Shown: in pieces, positions 22,287-34,739 of the stretch
Layout of the letters: every line of letters starts with the position of its first letter
Numbering within the stretch: the stretch's first letter is position 1
DNA from: Cristatella mucedo
Lineage: Eukaryota; Bryozoa; Phylactolaemata; Cristatellidae
Direction: 5' to 3'
DNA length: 64,000 bases
Assembly (NCBI GenBank): GCA_009760855.2
Contig: WPIO01000048.1
Span: forward strand, 1,017,501 to 1,081,500
The notes under the pieces: model-generated
Databases searched by the model: none
Told to the model about the DNA's origin: nothing
Seen by the model: only the letters and a program-made list of their open reading frames with translations
Translations under genes and position numbers: made by a program

Positions 22287-22884
22287 TGCTTCGCCAGACT
22301 ACGTTTTACGTAGGCCGAGCTCCCCACTTACGTGAAGTACCGTCTGCCCGAACCAGTTGGACGCTATGGGCCGCCTCGCGTAGCAGAACCTGATCTCCCG
22401 GAGGTGTCTCGAGCTGTAGCGCCCGTCTACCCCTTCGCCCCGGGAAAAGGTTCCGTCGCTAAAGGTTGTCGTACCGCCACCAATTGCGATTCGACTTTTC
22501 AGCGGCGGTTTACTTACCCGATCTCTCTGGCTTCAGCTTTGAGGCAGGGGTGGCCGAAGCAAGATTGGTGCTACTGTCCGGGAGTCATGCACTTCCGGAG
22601 CTCCCAAACCGTTGAATAAAAAAAAATACAGCGACGGCAAGCAGCAGCAGCCGGTGCTGCTATTTCTGATATTGCTGCGGCTCCGAATATGAGACGATTA
22701 ATTTAACCTACTCACTGGTTTCTAGCATAGCAGAGAATCTGCTATTGATATCGCCATGTTTCCATTTCTGAGAGTCTGGATGCAGAGTCGTTGCAGCTAA
22801 GCGAGTGGCATGCAGAGTCAGACTACGTTTTACGTATTTGAGTCGACATTTGACAGTACCCAAATTCAAATTAAAGGCATCCGT

Positions 22885-23320
22885 AGAGACGTGTAGCGAC
22901 AGACCGGATTTAACAGGATCGAGATTGACTCCTGGAAAGGGTCTTGTTGGCTACTGAATGCGTACCGAAAGCAGCTTAGGCTGTGAGTGCGCTATCCAAA
23001 ACTCTCCTAAGTAACACCCACGTGGTCTTTATGACTTTGTGGAGTTACAGACGGAGATACATACATACATATATTAGCATTCCCGTCAACCCCTTTAATA
23101 TCTCAACATCTGTGCATCAAATGTACCTTTCTTTCCTAACTTACTCGGTGGTTCTCGAGCTTGCGGACTTTAACGGTAGTGGCTGAGTTTGTTTGCCAGC
23201 GTTCGGCATTTACCATGGGCTGATTTCGTCGCCTGAGTATTTTACAGGAACATATTCAGATCCCTCGAAGACGCCTGGCTCCGGCATTGCTGGCGTTCGC
23301 ACAGCCTGGCGATACCGCGT
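22885..23320 (+). repeat. Right part of the ~3.9-kb duplication, copy 2
   Basis: Collinear with 18950-19400 at an offset of about 3.9 kb; similarity ends after CTGGCGTTCGCACAGC. Confidence 0.8.
22922..23065 (+). mobile_element. LINE family B 3' end inside the duplicated block, copy 2
   Basis: TACTGAATGCGTACCGAAAG...GTGAGTGCGCTATCCAAAAC...GACTTTGTGGAGTTACAGACGG, then TACATACATACAT. Paralogous to 19012-19160. Confidence 0.85.
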
Positions 23321-23598
23321 TCACATGGCCTCGTGAATATCCGGTGCCTTAAAGTCCTATCTGTAAAACACCTATTGGGGTAAGACGGGCTATGCATGCG
23401 AGGCCGAGGTTTTTCCCACGATATTTTGCTTTTAGGATATTGAGAAGGTGACTTGAAATTAATTGCTAGTATTTTTCTTAGGTCATCGCAGTTCACAATA
23501 ACGCTGACGAATGAGGTCTCGGTAAGTATCGTGGGTTATTCGAGGTAGTGAGATGCAATGCTGAGAATTCAGCAAGTCACAGGAAGCAATCCTTAAGT

Positions 23599-23601
<3 letters not shown>

Positions 23602-23643
<42 letters not shown>
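23602..23643 (+). repeat. (GA)n microsatellite
   Basis: Uninterrupted GA run of about 42 bp. Confidence 0.95.
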
Positions 23644-23644
<1 letters not shown>

Positions 23645-26369
23645 AACAGAGATGACGAGCGAAAGAAAGAGAGACAGAAATTCTTTATGAGTAAGCCAGG
23701 CTGTTCCACTACATTTTGTAAGTGTCCACGTTTGAAAGATGCTCTTGGTATTTTGAGCAGTATTTTTTTGCTCATGTATGTGCTTATTTCTTGCAGTTGT
23801 TATATTCCGGCTTTGGAAGCAAACCTTGTTTGCTGAGCTGCCGTCGGACATTTGCACTTTGCAGAGAAATTGCCATTCACCCAATGGTACGGGCTTCAGT
23901 GTGTGTTGAGCGCCGTCGAAGGAAACCGCCAAGATTGTGACAGCCGTTGCAGCAGGAATCTTACGTCGGGCAGACTTTCGGTTACACGAAGTGTCGGCAG
24001 GACCAGTCGGACGACGACTCGACGTACCTGGGTCTTAGCTCACGGACAACTTTCTCACCAGGCACGACCCCGATCCTGGGTTCCAATCCTGAAGCAGATC
24101 GTCCTTTGTTGCTGCTGTTGCTGCTAGTGAGATTATAGACGCCAAAGCTCTGTTGCAGCTATAGAAAAGAGGACGTCGTGTCACCTGATCTTCAACATGT
24201 ACTCAAAGACGTGCACTGTACTAATCCGTTTTTTACAGTAGCCATCGACGGCCTCTATAAGAGGAGATATGAACCTTTTTTCTCAATCATGTTCCCCTCG
24301 TACTTCAATGAACTTCGGTTCGTTGTTGAGTTGATTAATTCAACCACCGATGTGAATGTTTGCAATTATGCCATCTAGCGGCGAAAGTACCGCATTCGCT
24401 GAACGGCTGGTCTGATAAACCTGCGTTAGCTTTGTCACTGCACAGTAAGAAATACAGAAATTTTGTTTTAATATATTATCCGTTATCTATGCTCGTTCAT
24501 CTCTTCGCAAACATGCAGAAAGAGAGGGTTGGACATATAAATGATAGATAATGGAACACAATCTCACCTGGCTCTCCTTCTGTCGCTCTCTCTCCCTCTC
24601 TCTCTTTCTCTGTCTGTCTCTCAATCTCTGCATGGTTGTGCACGAATGCGCTTACACGCACTGCCGTCTCCACTACAGCCCTCTATGCAAGTCGGCCGTA
24701 GTACGGCTCGCAACGCTTATGTTATTGCTTTTGCGGTGGTAGCCCGCGTGACTTTGCAAGCCGGGACGCCGCCGCCTTGGGCTGCGTGCAGTCTCGCAGA
24801 GAGTCATGTTGCCGAGCAATTCCTTTTGCCCGGCGCTTGTTTGGTGACCTTCGCACCGTTCCGCACATTCACGTCAGCCTCGCCTGCTGCATACCATGGG
24901 CGCCGAGCGGGCACGCAGATCTCGCTGAGTTGGCGCTCGGAGGGTAACGAAGGGGCGACTGCTGATAAAAAAACGGGCCGTCGCCCGCACAGGGAGCATC
25001 AGTCGACGCACTCTGGCGACCGTCTCCAGTCAACTATCTCCAGCCCAGAGAACAGGTGTTTACGAGACTCGAGGAGAGCAAAGGGTTTAGAAGGTTCGCG
25101 GAAGCCCAGTCCAATGCAGCGATGCCTGCAGGTGACGAAAATGGGAAACAGGCAGCTACAACATTAGCTGTGAAGAAAGAGTCTGCAAATCCCCAGTGGC
25201 CATTTATTCTAGAGCCCAATTAGGTAGCAGAGTCAAATTAAGCAAGGGTTCTAATGAACATCGCTGCCAAGTACGGATTTTAATTCAACGGGCGGGCAGT
25301 GGAAACGTTAACATGCTAAATGGGTCACAGTATTGCAATAGTTGAGATTATTTGTGTTTCCTGAAAAATAATTGTGGTTAGCCGCAAATTTTCTAATAGG
25401 CGTGTTCAATGTCCAGCAACCCTAAAGGTCGCAGTATTCGTGGTGAAGAACGTAAGATCGGAAGCCTCAGCAATGCATTTGTAACACTATGCGTTGATTA
25501 CTAGAGCGATTAGGATTGAATGTACGTGGGATTTGACACACATGCTTGGCCGGAGTGACAAATAGAAACAAATGAGATGTGATTAAATTGTTGTGCTAGA
25601 AATCTTTCGAGACCTCTTGGCCGGGTTACAATCATTTTCAATCCAGCACCTGCAGTCCCAGGCAATAGGCGATTGAATAGCTTATCTCGTACGAAGTTTC
25701 AGATCTGCTAGTTTCGGCCCCAAGTTTGGTACACGGTCGCCGAAAGGACTGCAGACAAAGTACCTGACTCACGCTTAGTTCTATCTATCGCTGAAAAGCA
25801 TGTAACGTTTCTCGGCCTCTCGCCCGTGGAATGTGAAACTCGCTTTCACAAATTTTGATCAACGACACTGTCAGATCTCTTGCTACATTTTATTTGCAGT
25901 CGCGGGCTTTATTTGCCCTGTAGCGCTTTATTTACAGCCATGCTTCTTCTCTGCTACCTCTGACTTTCGCCCAGTTTTTATTATTCCTTGTGGACCGACG
26001 CGTGACGACGTCACAAGATGTCAGCGATCAATGTACACTTTCATCCATCACACTTTCAAACTGATCATACTAATACTGAATTGCTACTTGGCTGGGTATT
26101 ACATTGACGCAAGCATGCGTCGGAAATTTTAAACTCCAAGTACATATATCGTATCTCTTGTTGTCTCCTCCGAAATAGTTGAGCTTTTCATCTAGTGTCG
26201 CGTAAATTGAAGCTCTCTGCTACTGCACATGCAACCGAAACCACTAACGCTACCAAGAAGCTTAGCGCTCTAACATACTAGCATGCGGATACCCCGCCTA
26301 TCTGCTATCTATGTAAGGAACATGCTACGTCGCACCATTTCTCAGACTTGCACGGTTTCCACTATTACG
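23644..26369. other. Mostly unrecognised sequence; CT run
   Basis: An imperfect CT run lies at about 24575-24625. A plus frame with an ATG at 24541 runs 208 codons through it ([14 protein letters not shown], then an Arg/Ser/Ala-rich part from the GC-richer 24660-25160). It has no domain, and the first part is microsatellite-derived. No known repeat was found in 25200-26360. Confidence 0.35.
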
Positions 26370-26600
26370 AAACGAAGAGGCTTCAGGGTGCTGTCACTCA
26401 CTTTTAGGTCCCTTCGTTCTATTGCTACGGCTAGCTTATCTGACATACTTACCAGGCTGTCTCTCGTACCGCCCCCTACTCTGACCCCCTCGTTGAGACG
26501 TTCATCAAATCAATCTAAAAGCTTTCGGAGACCGAGCCGTCTGCGCTTCTATTTCTGCACTTTAAAATTTTGGAAGTCGGAGCAAAGTTTTCAATACGAC
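26370..26600 (+). mobile_element. LINE family A fragment, strongly decayed
   Basis: It carries the C-terminal RT block FRVLSLTFRSLRSIATA.LSD followed by a corrupted C terminus (SKSFRRPSRLRF). No 3' tail of the family is present, though CGCCTAGAAAGAGATT at about 26758 is an isolated hairpin remnant. Confidence 0.6.
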
Positions 26601-28192
26601 ATCCTTGAATTTTTATATTTAAAGCAAAGCTGGAAACCCAAATAAAGCATTGGCCATGTCCCCGAATTTTCCGGTATGTGCCAACGCAAGCGGAAACGTT
26701 TCGTGTTATTTTTATGTACCGGTTGATATATATTTTTCTCTCCGGCGTATATTAAGCGCCTAGAAAGAGATTTATTTTTCATGGGATGAAACAAACTTTT
26801 ACTGTTTATTATAATTTTGTAAGCTATTTTTTCCGTCTCTTACATTTATCGCAACGAAGTAGTAGGGCATAAGCTGGTTGCTCTCTTGTGGCTGATGCAT
26901 TAGACTTCCGCTGTATTACCATGAAACTGTTAGATTGCCGTGACCGCATGACGCTTGTCTGCTCTTAAGAGGCTAGTAAAAACAATATCAAGCACGCACG
27001 CAGCATGCTTTATTGGTTTTCTGGGAGTTAAAGGTGTAGATACTCTCCATTTTCTCTCAGCTCAGACGCAAAACACGTTTCGTATTACCCCGTGAATGTA
27101 GGCTTAACCACATCTATCCTGGGATATTGTGTGCAGCAGTACTTTAATCAAGAATGTGAAGCAATAAGCCTACAGCTGGGGCCGTTTCTTTTTGGAAAAA
27201 GAAAATTTTGCATCATAAAAAAGTGTTTATTAGAAATTAGTAAAACTGGATGAAACGGAATTTATGCTTTCGACTCGTGCGACTGATCGATATCATCCCC
27301 ACGGTCAGCGCGAAATGGCGACATCACAACGATATCGATGACGGGAAATACCAAAGTTGATAATTTATTTTTAGGGCCATTGAAAGGATATTATAATTTT
27401 CTATATATCGAAATCAAGTTTCATAGTATTCTGGATGACATACAAATTCGAAACTTTTACCTGCCATTGATCCACCCTGTCCGCCAGTCGGCCCTTGTTT
27501 CACTCTGCAGACGTAAATTATAAATTACTATCAGCCTGTGGACTCGCTTCGCTGAGTCATAGCAGTTCCACCACGGAAGACAACGCCGAACCATCTTGCC
27601 ACTTGACAAAAGTTCACCATCTGGCCACGCGACGCAATAGCGCCATCTTGCGGCGTGACAGACTTTCTCGCTTTAATTAGTAGAGATTCTCTCGCGTACT
27701 GCAGGGAGCGGCAGTTACCAGAAAGTAGTCAACAACCTTACCTCCTGTGCTTTTTTTTACAATCAAATACTTCATCACAAAAGCATAACGGTATCTCACA
27801 GAAAATTTGTATAAGAGTAGTGGGTTTATTGTTTTTGAGCCGAAAAATAACTCGCTCGCTATTACACCATATTTACCTGCACAAATTATGCTTGCGTACA
27901 AATAACTTGCGGACACTTAAGCCAATAACTTGTACAATTTGATAATTCTTTGAGCAGTGGGACGACTGTACTGGTAACAACTTTTCCGTCGTTCTCTATC
28001 GAATCTATAGTTTGCTAAATTCATGAAAGCGTACCGTCAGACTCCAACAGTCGGCTGCCGAACGACCAGTGGAGTCTCTGGGTACGGGTATGATCACGTT
28101 ACAAATGCGACGTGATGGTTAATCATCAAAGTTCTTGGCCACAAACGCAGTGCTTGAAACGGTTCTAGTCAAGTATAACTCATAATAAACAA
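26601..28192. other. Unrecognised sequence
   Basis: AT-rich, with short frames only. A fragment of the family-A 3' hairpin lies at about 26757-26775. Confidence 0.35.
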
Positions 28193-28871
28193 TCGATTGC
28201 TTGCTGGCCTGCCGGCATGTGCATTTAGGGGCTTACAGCTGGTGCAAAACTTTGCAGCCAGACTTGTCTGTCATCAGCGTCGCAGTTACCACATCACACC
28301 ACTTCTCGCCGACCTGCACTGGCTACGAGTCAAGCAACGGATTGACTTGAAGGTTTTGTCGCTCACTTTGAGGTCACTTCATTCTTTGGCTCCAGCCTAT
28401 CTATCAGATCTACTCCCCCACCAGGCCAAGCATCGTACCACTCGCTTTTCGGAATCCAAAAGTTTGCCAATACCTCGTACAAACTTCAAATCTTGTGGAG
28501 ACCTTGCTTTTAGTTCGTATGCTTCCAAAGTCTGAAATTCACTCCTGACTTGCATCACAACATCCCCTGACTTGACCACATTTAGAAAGAACTAAAAAAC
28601 GCACCTATTAAGGAGAGCATTCAATGGGTCCCTGAGATTCGTCCTTTACGTGCTTATGCGTGCTGACACTCTGAATGCTGCAACTGACCACAGTTGCATG
28701 CTGACCCTGTCCGTATCACCATTAACCGTGTTATTCTTGGTGTTTATCAAGCATGATACCGCTCACCATTTGATCGCGTTTCCTTTGCAGCAAATTTAAA
28801 GCGCCTAGAAAGAGATTGAGTTCTCTGAGGGCGCTTTATCAAGTGTATTATTATTATTATTATTATTACTC
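28193..28871 (+). mobile_element. LINE family A 3' end
   Basis: An open 112-codon stretch covers the RT C terminus (LAGLPACAFRGLQLVQNFAA, ITPLLADLHWL, RIDLKVLSLTLRSLHSLA, LPHQAKHRTTRF). The 3' UTR follows, with the hairpin AGCGCCTAGAAAGAGATTG...GGGCGCT and (ATT)n at 28848-28868. This is the best preserved 3' end of the family here. Confidence 0.92.
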
Positions 28872-31570
28872 AAGAGACTAACTCCACTCTTCACTAAGCG
28901 AGGCTAGCGAGTCGTAGATGGTGCCTCAACACATTCAGCTATTCCGAAGGTATTAGAGCAAAGCAGCAATAAAGACCTCTCTTACTTTAATATAAAAATT
29001 AAATGTCCTTATATCCCTATGTCCTTATATGTTCTAAGCGTAGAGCAGTCTATTCGACAGCCAGGGATGGCTACGGGTGTGGAGCATCAGCGTAATGTAC
29101 CTATTACAACTTTCGCAGCACGCCCAAACCAATACTGACTGCCTATTATATGAGTTCCGCTTCACATGATGCCTAATTGCAGATTAAATGTTATTACAGA
29201 ATGCTAGTCCTTATAATCTATATATCGCAAATATTAGACCAGCAGTCATATCTGGCTGATTGAGCACGCTGATTCCTTAAATTGCGGCCGTTTTTGGCGA
29301 CAATAATAAACGATACGTAACGCAATAAACTGTGGTAGGTGCCCGCGTTCGGCTTCGCTACCTCGGCAGGCTTTAACATAAGTAAATTACAATATGTTTT
29401 TCGGGATGCTTCATTCGTAGCTATTGATTTTTCTGTCTTGCAGTCACTTTCATTGGCGACAGCCATCACAACGACCAGCTGGGCTCCAATTCATCTCCAA
29501 AGCCTCGACTTTTCAGACGCTCAGGTCGTCTGCACTTGGCTTGGCTGTTGACGGGCCATCATTGCCTGCAGCTTCGTCTCTATCGTAATAGATACTGAAA
29601 TATTTTCAAAACTAAAACGTGATTAGTGCACACAACCCAAGGTGGAGTCACTCTCCACATCGCTGCTACACGTGCGATTGCGACTGCGACTTAAATGTGT
29701 TCATTTCTTGCATCGTCTCGCCAATACGTCTTGTCTGCTTTGCATTCTGGTAGACTGCCCGAGCGGTATGCAAAGAAGACGCCTGCAGCTCTACTAGTTG
29801 AGCATGCACCCAATGGCAGACGTTTGAACTAAGCGAATTCACAATTAAATCATTGCAAATCGTGCAGGAAGTTCTAGCTCTTTGGCAAACGACACGCCAA
29901 TTCATCAGCCATATAGTCAGTCGTAACCGCACTAAGTTGGTAGACGTGTAGAGTCACATGTATCTCGGCATTGCATTCACAAGGTTCAAATCTTTACGGC
30001 GTAACTGCAGATGACGTCACGCGTGCATCGTAACCGGCGAAGGAGGAAGCGTCCTCAAGTTGGCGGAACGCCATGAGGAGTCGTCGAACGATGCGGAGAG
30101 CATGCGACCGACAAGCTGCCCTCTCGGCCATCTTGATGCATCGCCCTTCAGCACACAACATGGCCAGCATACAGTTAGTCATCGGGCAGGTATCGTGGAC
30201 TGAAAAAAGTCACACAAGTGTAACGTCAATGCCATCAGAGGCACGAGCACAGAGTAGTGAAGCAGCTTTTCCAGCATCAGTGAACCCTTAAATAAGCTAA
30301 GCACTTCGCAAGGTAGCAAGCTCGAAGCTAGTTACAACAGTCACATGGGTCGCTGGGGCAATAACCGGCACAGAAAGAGAATCGCCAATCAAAACCACGC
30401 CCGTTGTTCATAGGCTTCCCGACCACCACCAATGGCGAAATAATGTCTTAACTTCACCCGGTGAGCAACCGCTGAGTTCGTGTCGAATAAACGCTAACAT
30501 TGTAGTAAAACGTTTCACTAATTGCGGTTCTAGCCCCGTCTATATGAAAATCTTGATGGTCTTTCCTCCTCTATAAAACAGTTGTAGGTCGCCCCCGTAG
30601 ACGAAAATCCTGACTCTGCCGCTGCCTGCAGTAGTGCCACAGTAGTACCTTATTGCTTTTGAAATCGTTTAGATTAACTGAAGTAAATTCATTCCGCCTG
30701 CAGTCATAAGCGCACTAAAGTTTTAGCTGCAAAGTCATCTCTTCATTATTCTTAGCAGAATCCTGCTTATCCTTGGCCCTCCTTTAGATATTTCTAGCTG
30801 TAAAGGCAAAACGTTTGTTAGTTTCACCATTGTTTCATTCATAAATACGTTTCAATTTCACTTGATGTTGCTCAGCTGTAAGTATTACATCTTAAACTAT
30901 TTGAGAAGAGTCTTGAATTGAAATTCACTTTAGTTCTGATCTCTGGTGCTCTGTAATTTGCTCAAGATTTATTAAACACCGCTCCAAAACCCGTAGATTT
31001 TCATCGAGTGACTCCCCTTCTGAATTCCAAAAGTTGGCACGCCAATTAGCTCATTCAAAGCCTTTTAAGCACTCGACACGACAGTCAGAATGTGCGTTAA
31101 TCAAGCAAATGTAGAAAGCCGTATTTCAGGTTTAATGTTCACCAATACAGTAACGAGTGATCAGCGTAGTACAAGATTCTGCTAAAGGTTTTTTTCGGCA
31201 AGTTTGCGATACTATCGACACCAAACGTTGCAGACGGTCTGTAGCAAGACTTCTCACTAGAGTCATATGGTCACAAAGGCTACGCACTCGCAATAAGGCT
31301 ATTCGTAGCCAAGTGGTAATCGATACCAGCGAAGCCTAGCCTTGAAGCACGGATAGCGACTATCGGGTGCATCAGGCTCAATACCTGCAGTTATTCATTC
31401 CGTCAGGCAGCGGAGCACAACACAATAATGAGTAGCGCCCGTACCTTAGTGCAGTAAATCGGCCCCCGTATCCCACCGATGTTAATTCGGTAGCCGCGGA
31501 GGGTTCCCGATGTCCACCAGCATTGCGCACCTCTGTGGACTATAAATTATGAGGATTATCCCTTCGCTAA
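28872..31570. other. Unrecognised sequence
   Basis: About 2.7 kb. No gene, tRNA or shared repeat recognised. A TGACGTCA octamer lies at about 30011. Confidence 0.35.
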
Positions 31571-31890
31571 TAGACCGTTGGCGATCTGTTGGTGAAGCTT
31601 TAGCTCTGCAGGTCCTAGAGTGTCGAACTCGCTTCCACAATTCCTACGCAACGGCATTTACTCTCGTGCTTTCGACTGTGGCACATCTTGCCAGCCCTCG
31701 GCGCTGTTCGCTTCCTTAACGGCCTTCGTGACTCAGCCATGTTTCCTACTTTTTTGAGTGACACGAAGCCTGCTGACCACAGCATTGGCGCCGAAGTGGC
31801 CTAGTCTTTGAGTTCGTAATAGAAGACTCTCCAGCGTTGCACCCACTTAGTTCTTGTGGCTTTACAGAGTTATGGACCGCGATAAATTAG
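31571..31890 (+). mobile_element. LINE family B 3' end, decayed
   Basis: Starts GACCGTTGGCGATC...GCTCTGCAGGTCCTAGA, then TCGACTGTGGCACATC, and ends TTTACAGAGTTATGGACCGCGATAAATT, matching the RT C terminus and UTR of family B. The tail repeat is lost. Confidence 0.75.
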
Positions 31891-33439
31891 AATGCATGGT
31901 AACTCGCTAGAATGCCCAAGTTTAGCTGACCAGTTTGACTTCCACAGCACAGCTGACCGATTGCTATTCTACTCGGATTTTGTTAAGCTTCCAAACCAGT
32001 AGTGATGACATAAATTGTTTTTAACAATCGAGACCATTTCAGGAACCTAGAATAAATATCGGCAATCCTAATCTGTCCAATGTAAAACGCAAATAGTTAA
32101 AAAGCCAGTGCCGGGGCAGCCATATACGGTCAGCCGTCAGGTCTGAGCCGTTGCACTACGGCCATGGTCGCTTCTGGGGGCAAAGGAGAGGCATCGCTAT
32201 CAGCTCCCAATGCTGAGAATAGCCTGGCGGGAAATTCTGAGCGTCGTGACTCGGAGGCGAGGAATTTTTTTATCATATCTCGCTCGGTCACGTGCAAACT
32301 CGCGAGCACGCACTGAGCAGTCCGCTTGATGTGGGCAAAAAAGACCAACCTGATGCAGGAATCGAACCCGCGAACAGTGTTGTAAAGTGCCAGCTCCCTT
32401 AAGAGTACACACTCAGTACGGCGTCTATTCTTACTCCGCTCTGATGGGAAACATGGATACCCGTATTCTGTGGAATTTGAATTCTAAAACATCATTATCG
32501 TCTGCGCGCGATTGGACGCCCGTTGGAATGGTCAGCATTGCGGACGCAAGCGAATTTCAGAACGAACGTTGGCTAAGCAGAGAATTTTCCATTCGATATT
32601 TTCCATTTCATTGTCAGACGCCCGACAGCAGACACGACGTGAGCATCTCCGCACCGTTCGCAGCTTGCGCACCTTTTTTGCGCCATTTATTCAGCAAACG
32701 TTGATGGGAGGTCGTCGTGCGCCTCGCGACTGCGTCCGTCGACTCGTTTGCCTTTCGCGTTGCTTAACTCCTGCAGCTGGCTTATAGAGAGCCTAGAAAC
32801 TGCTCTGAGTAGCCGATCCGCCGCTATTTTCTTCAAGTCTTATCTCAGCCTACTCTGCTCTGATGCAGGGGAATGGTGTGACATGAAATGTCCAACTGTA
32901 TGTGCGTGCAGCAGCAGCTGAAGCAGCACGGCCGGGCACGCTGCGTCTCATGCACAACCCGTTTCCACTGTTAGCCACTTCACAGACCCCCCTACACTCG
33001 GCTGTGCAACTATTTTGCCGCCTCATAAGGAGCAGCAGAACCAACAGAATTTTGGGGCCGTCAGCGGGTGCTCAGCAGCGTACTTTGCCATTTCCTGTTG
33101 CGGCTCAAAGCAGAACTTGCAACGGCTCGGCTGCAGCCCGCTTGAGGTCACCTCCGCCTACGTTAGCCATCGCGGAGTCGTCTTCAGAGGGAGCTCCGAA
33201 GATATAAACTGGGCGTGCATCGAACAATTGTGCATTCGGAGAAACCCCGTGGGTACCTGCCCATGTACCTCTAAACAAGTCTTTACCCGGAGGCTGGCAA
33301 TTATCCGCAGCCTGCACCAAGGCGTTCAAAATAAAACAAAATGAGAATCGACGCCTAGAAAAATGAGTTCGTCTCCGGAAGACTCCATATCATCTCCTTG
33401 GTGTTCTTCACTGGCAGATAAACTTAGCCCAGATATAAT
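31891..33439. other. Unrecognised sequence
   Basis: Contains a tRNA-like B box on the minus strand at about 32351-32395 (GGGTTCGATTCC, followed on that strand by T6), possibly a SINE end. Open frames at 32387-32790 and 32902-33344 have no recognised domain. Confidence 0.35.
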
Positions 33440-34035
33440 GAATGCAGATGTTTAATGCTTCTCTAGATCAAACGAGTGTTCTAAAGTTTTTCAAGTGGGC
33501 CATCGTAATACCTAAAAAGCCTCGATTGAATTCAGAGGACCGAGCTAGCTATTGCTTAGTAATCCTTCTCCATTTTTGTCACAGGTTCTCATACGAATCG
33601 TCGCTAAGCAGCTTGCAGTACGCATTCAAAAGAATTTTTTTTGGAAAACATATTTCGGGATTCAAGCGACATCACACTGCTGAAATTGCTCTCCTCCGTG
33701 TAACCACCTACATTCTATTCAGCAATGATGGCAGAAACTTTGCTGCCCTGGCCCTGCGGAATCTGTCAGATGTTCTCAACGCTATTGATCATGATATCCG
33801 ACTTAAACGATTGAGAACAAAGATCGGTCTGGCGGACAAAGTACTGATGGGGTTTTAATCGAACTTTTCTGATCATGTTCAATCCGTGTCGTTCGATGGT
33901 CAAGTCTCATCCACCAGAGCAGTCACCTGTGTAGTCCCACAAAGGTACGTTATCGGTCCTTTTCTGCCCTCTGTTTATATTGAAACTGTATGAAAAGTGA
34001 TTCGGGCCAATCGATAGGCTATCACTTCTATGCTG
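33440..34035 (+). mobile_element. LINE family B, RT domain (part 1 of 3)
   Basis: A 138-codon open stretch from 33442 reads the RT N-terminal blocks: FKWAIVIPKKPRL, then GFKRHHTAEIALL, then ALALRNLSDVLNAIDHDI (catalytic block A, with the aspartate of LDLSAAFD changed to N). After a stop it continues to RAVTCVVPQ and FYAENTKLYLS, where the YADD site is changed to YAEN. The two altered catalytic sites and stops mean no RT activity. Confidence 0.88.
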
Positions 34036-34739
34036 AAAATACTAAGTTATATTTGTCATGAATACATTTTACATGCTGCTGGCGTTATCCCAATAGGTTT
34101 GAAAAACATGCAAATTACCTGTTTGGCAGTTTCGAGTGGGTTCGGAAAAACAGCTGGAGTTTTTGAATGGCTCTTTCTAGCACCATCTGAACACGGCAAA
34201 GGGTGTTTTCGGATGCTTCAAAAGTCACCTCTTGAAAACGCATTTCAAGAAAGCGATAGTGAATGCTGTTAGATCTAGAAATTAACTATGTTTCCTGATG
34301 AAAAAGAACTGCAGTACCGTTTCAATGTGCTTAAGTTGTCTCCGGCCTACCTATCAGAACTACTCCCCCACCAGGTGAAGAATCATACAACCCGCTATTC
34401 TGACTCGAATTGTTTAGCCATGCCTCGTACGAACCTCAAAACCATTTGAGACCATGCCTTTAGTTCCTATGCTCCCAAAGCCTGGAGCTCACTACTGACG
34501 AACGCCACAACGTCACCTGACCTTTAAAAGGAAGCATAAAATGCACCTGTCTGTTACAGCAATTGGTGGATCTTTGTGATTCGTCTTTCATGTGCATGTA
34601 CCTGCTTACACTGTGCCTGCTGCTTGCTGGTATTACCACCAAACATTCGGTAATGCTTTCTATAAAGCGTCTGTAAAGGGCCTAGAAAGAGATTCGGTTC
34701 TCTGTGGGACCTATGCAAATGTATTATTGTTATTATTTA
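34036..34739 (+). mobile_element. LINE family A 3' end inserted in LINE B
   Basis: 34335-34739 is a clear family-A 3' end (PAYLSELLPHQVKNHTTRY, hairpin GGGCCTAGAAAGAGATTCG, ATTATTGTTATTATT tail). It interrupts LINE B exactly between TTATATTTGTC and the block CCGTCAGATTCTTCTGCAG that normally follow each other in family B (compare 46693-46720). 34036-34334 is not recognised and may be the decayed upstream part of the insert. Confidence 0.75.

Larger units (their letters stand above)
20985..22850 (+). repeat. 546-bp tandem units U4-U7 (second cluster)
   Basis: U4 (20985-21345) lacks its left part. U5 (21346) and U6 (22070) are 724 and 722 bp because each carries a SINE-1 at the same site. U7 (22792) is truncated. 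A 95-121 codon frame starting with K(D/Y)RLPEPVGR recurs in U5 and U6 (DRLPEPVGRVGPPRVAEPD-type start, then PEVS.AVAPVYPF). Confidence 0.88.

Noticed and set aside
24541-25167. 208-codon frame with an ATG
   Set aside because: The first part is a CT microsatellite and the rest shows no domain or splice signals; kept only as a note.
25451-25465. Illumina adapter contamination (AGATCGGAAG)
   Set aside because: Only ten bases match and the sequence continues differently; expected by chance.
32351-32395. tRNA gene on the minus strand
   Set aside because: A B box GGGTTCGATTCC is present but no cloverleaf or acceptor stem can be drawn; most likely a SINE piece.
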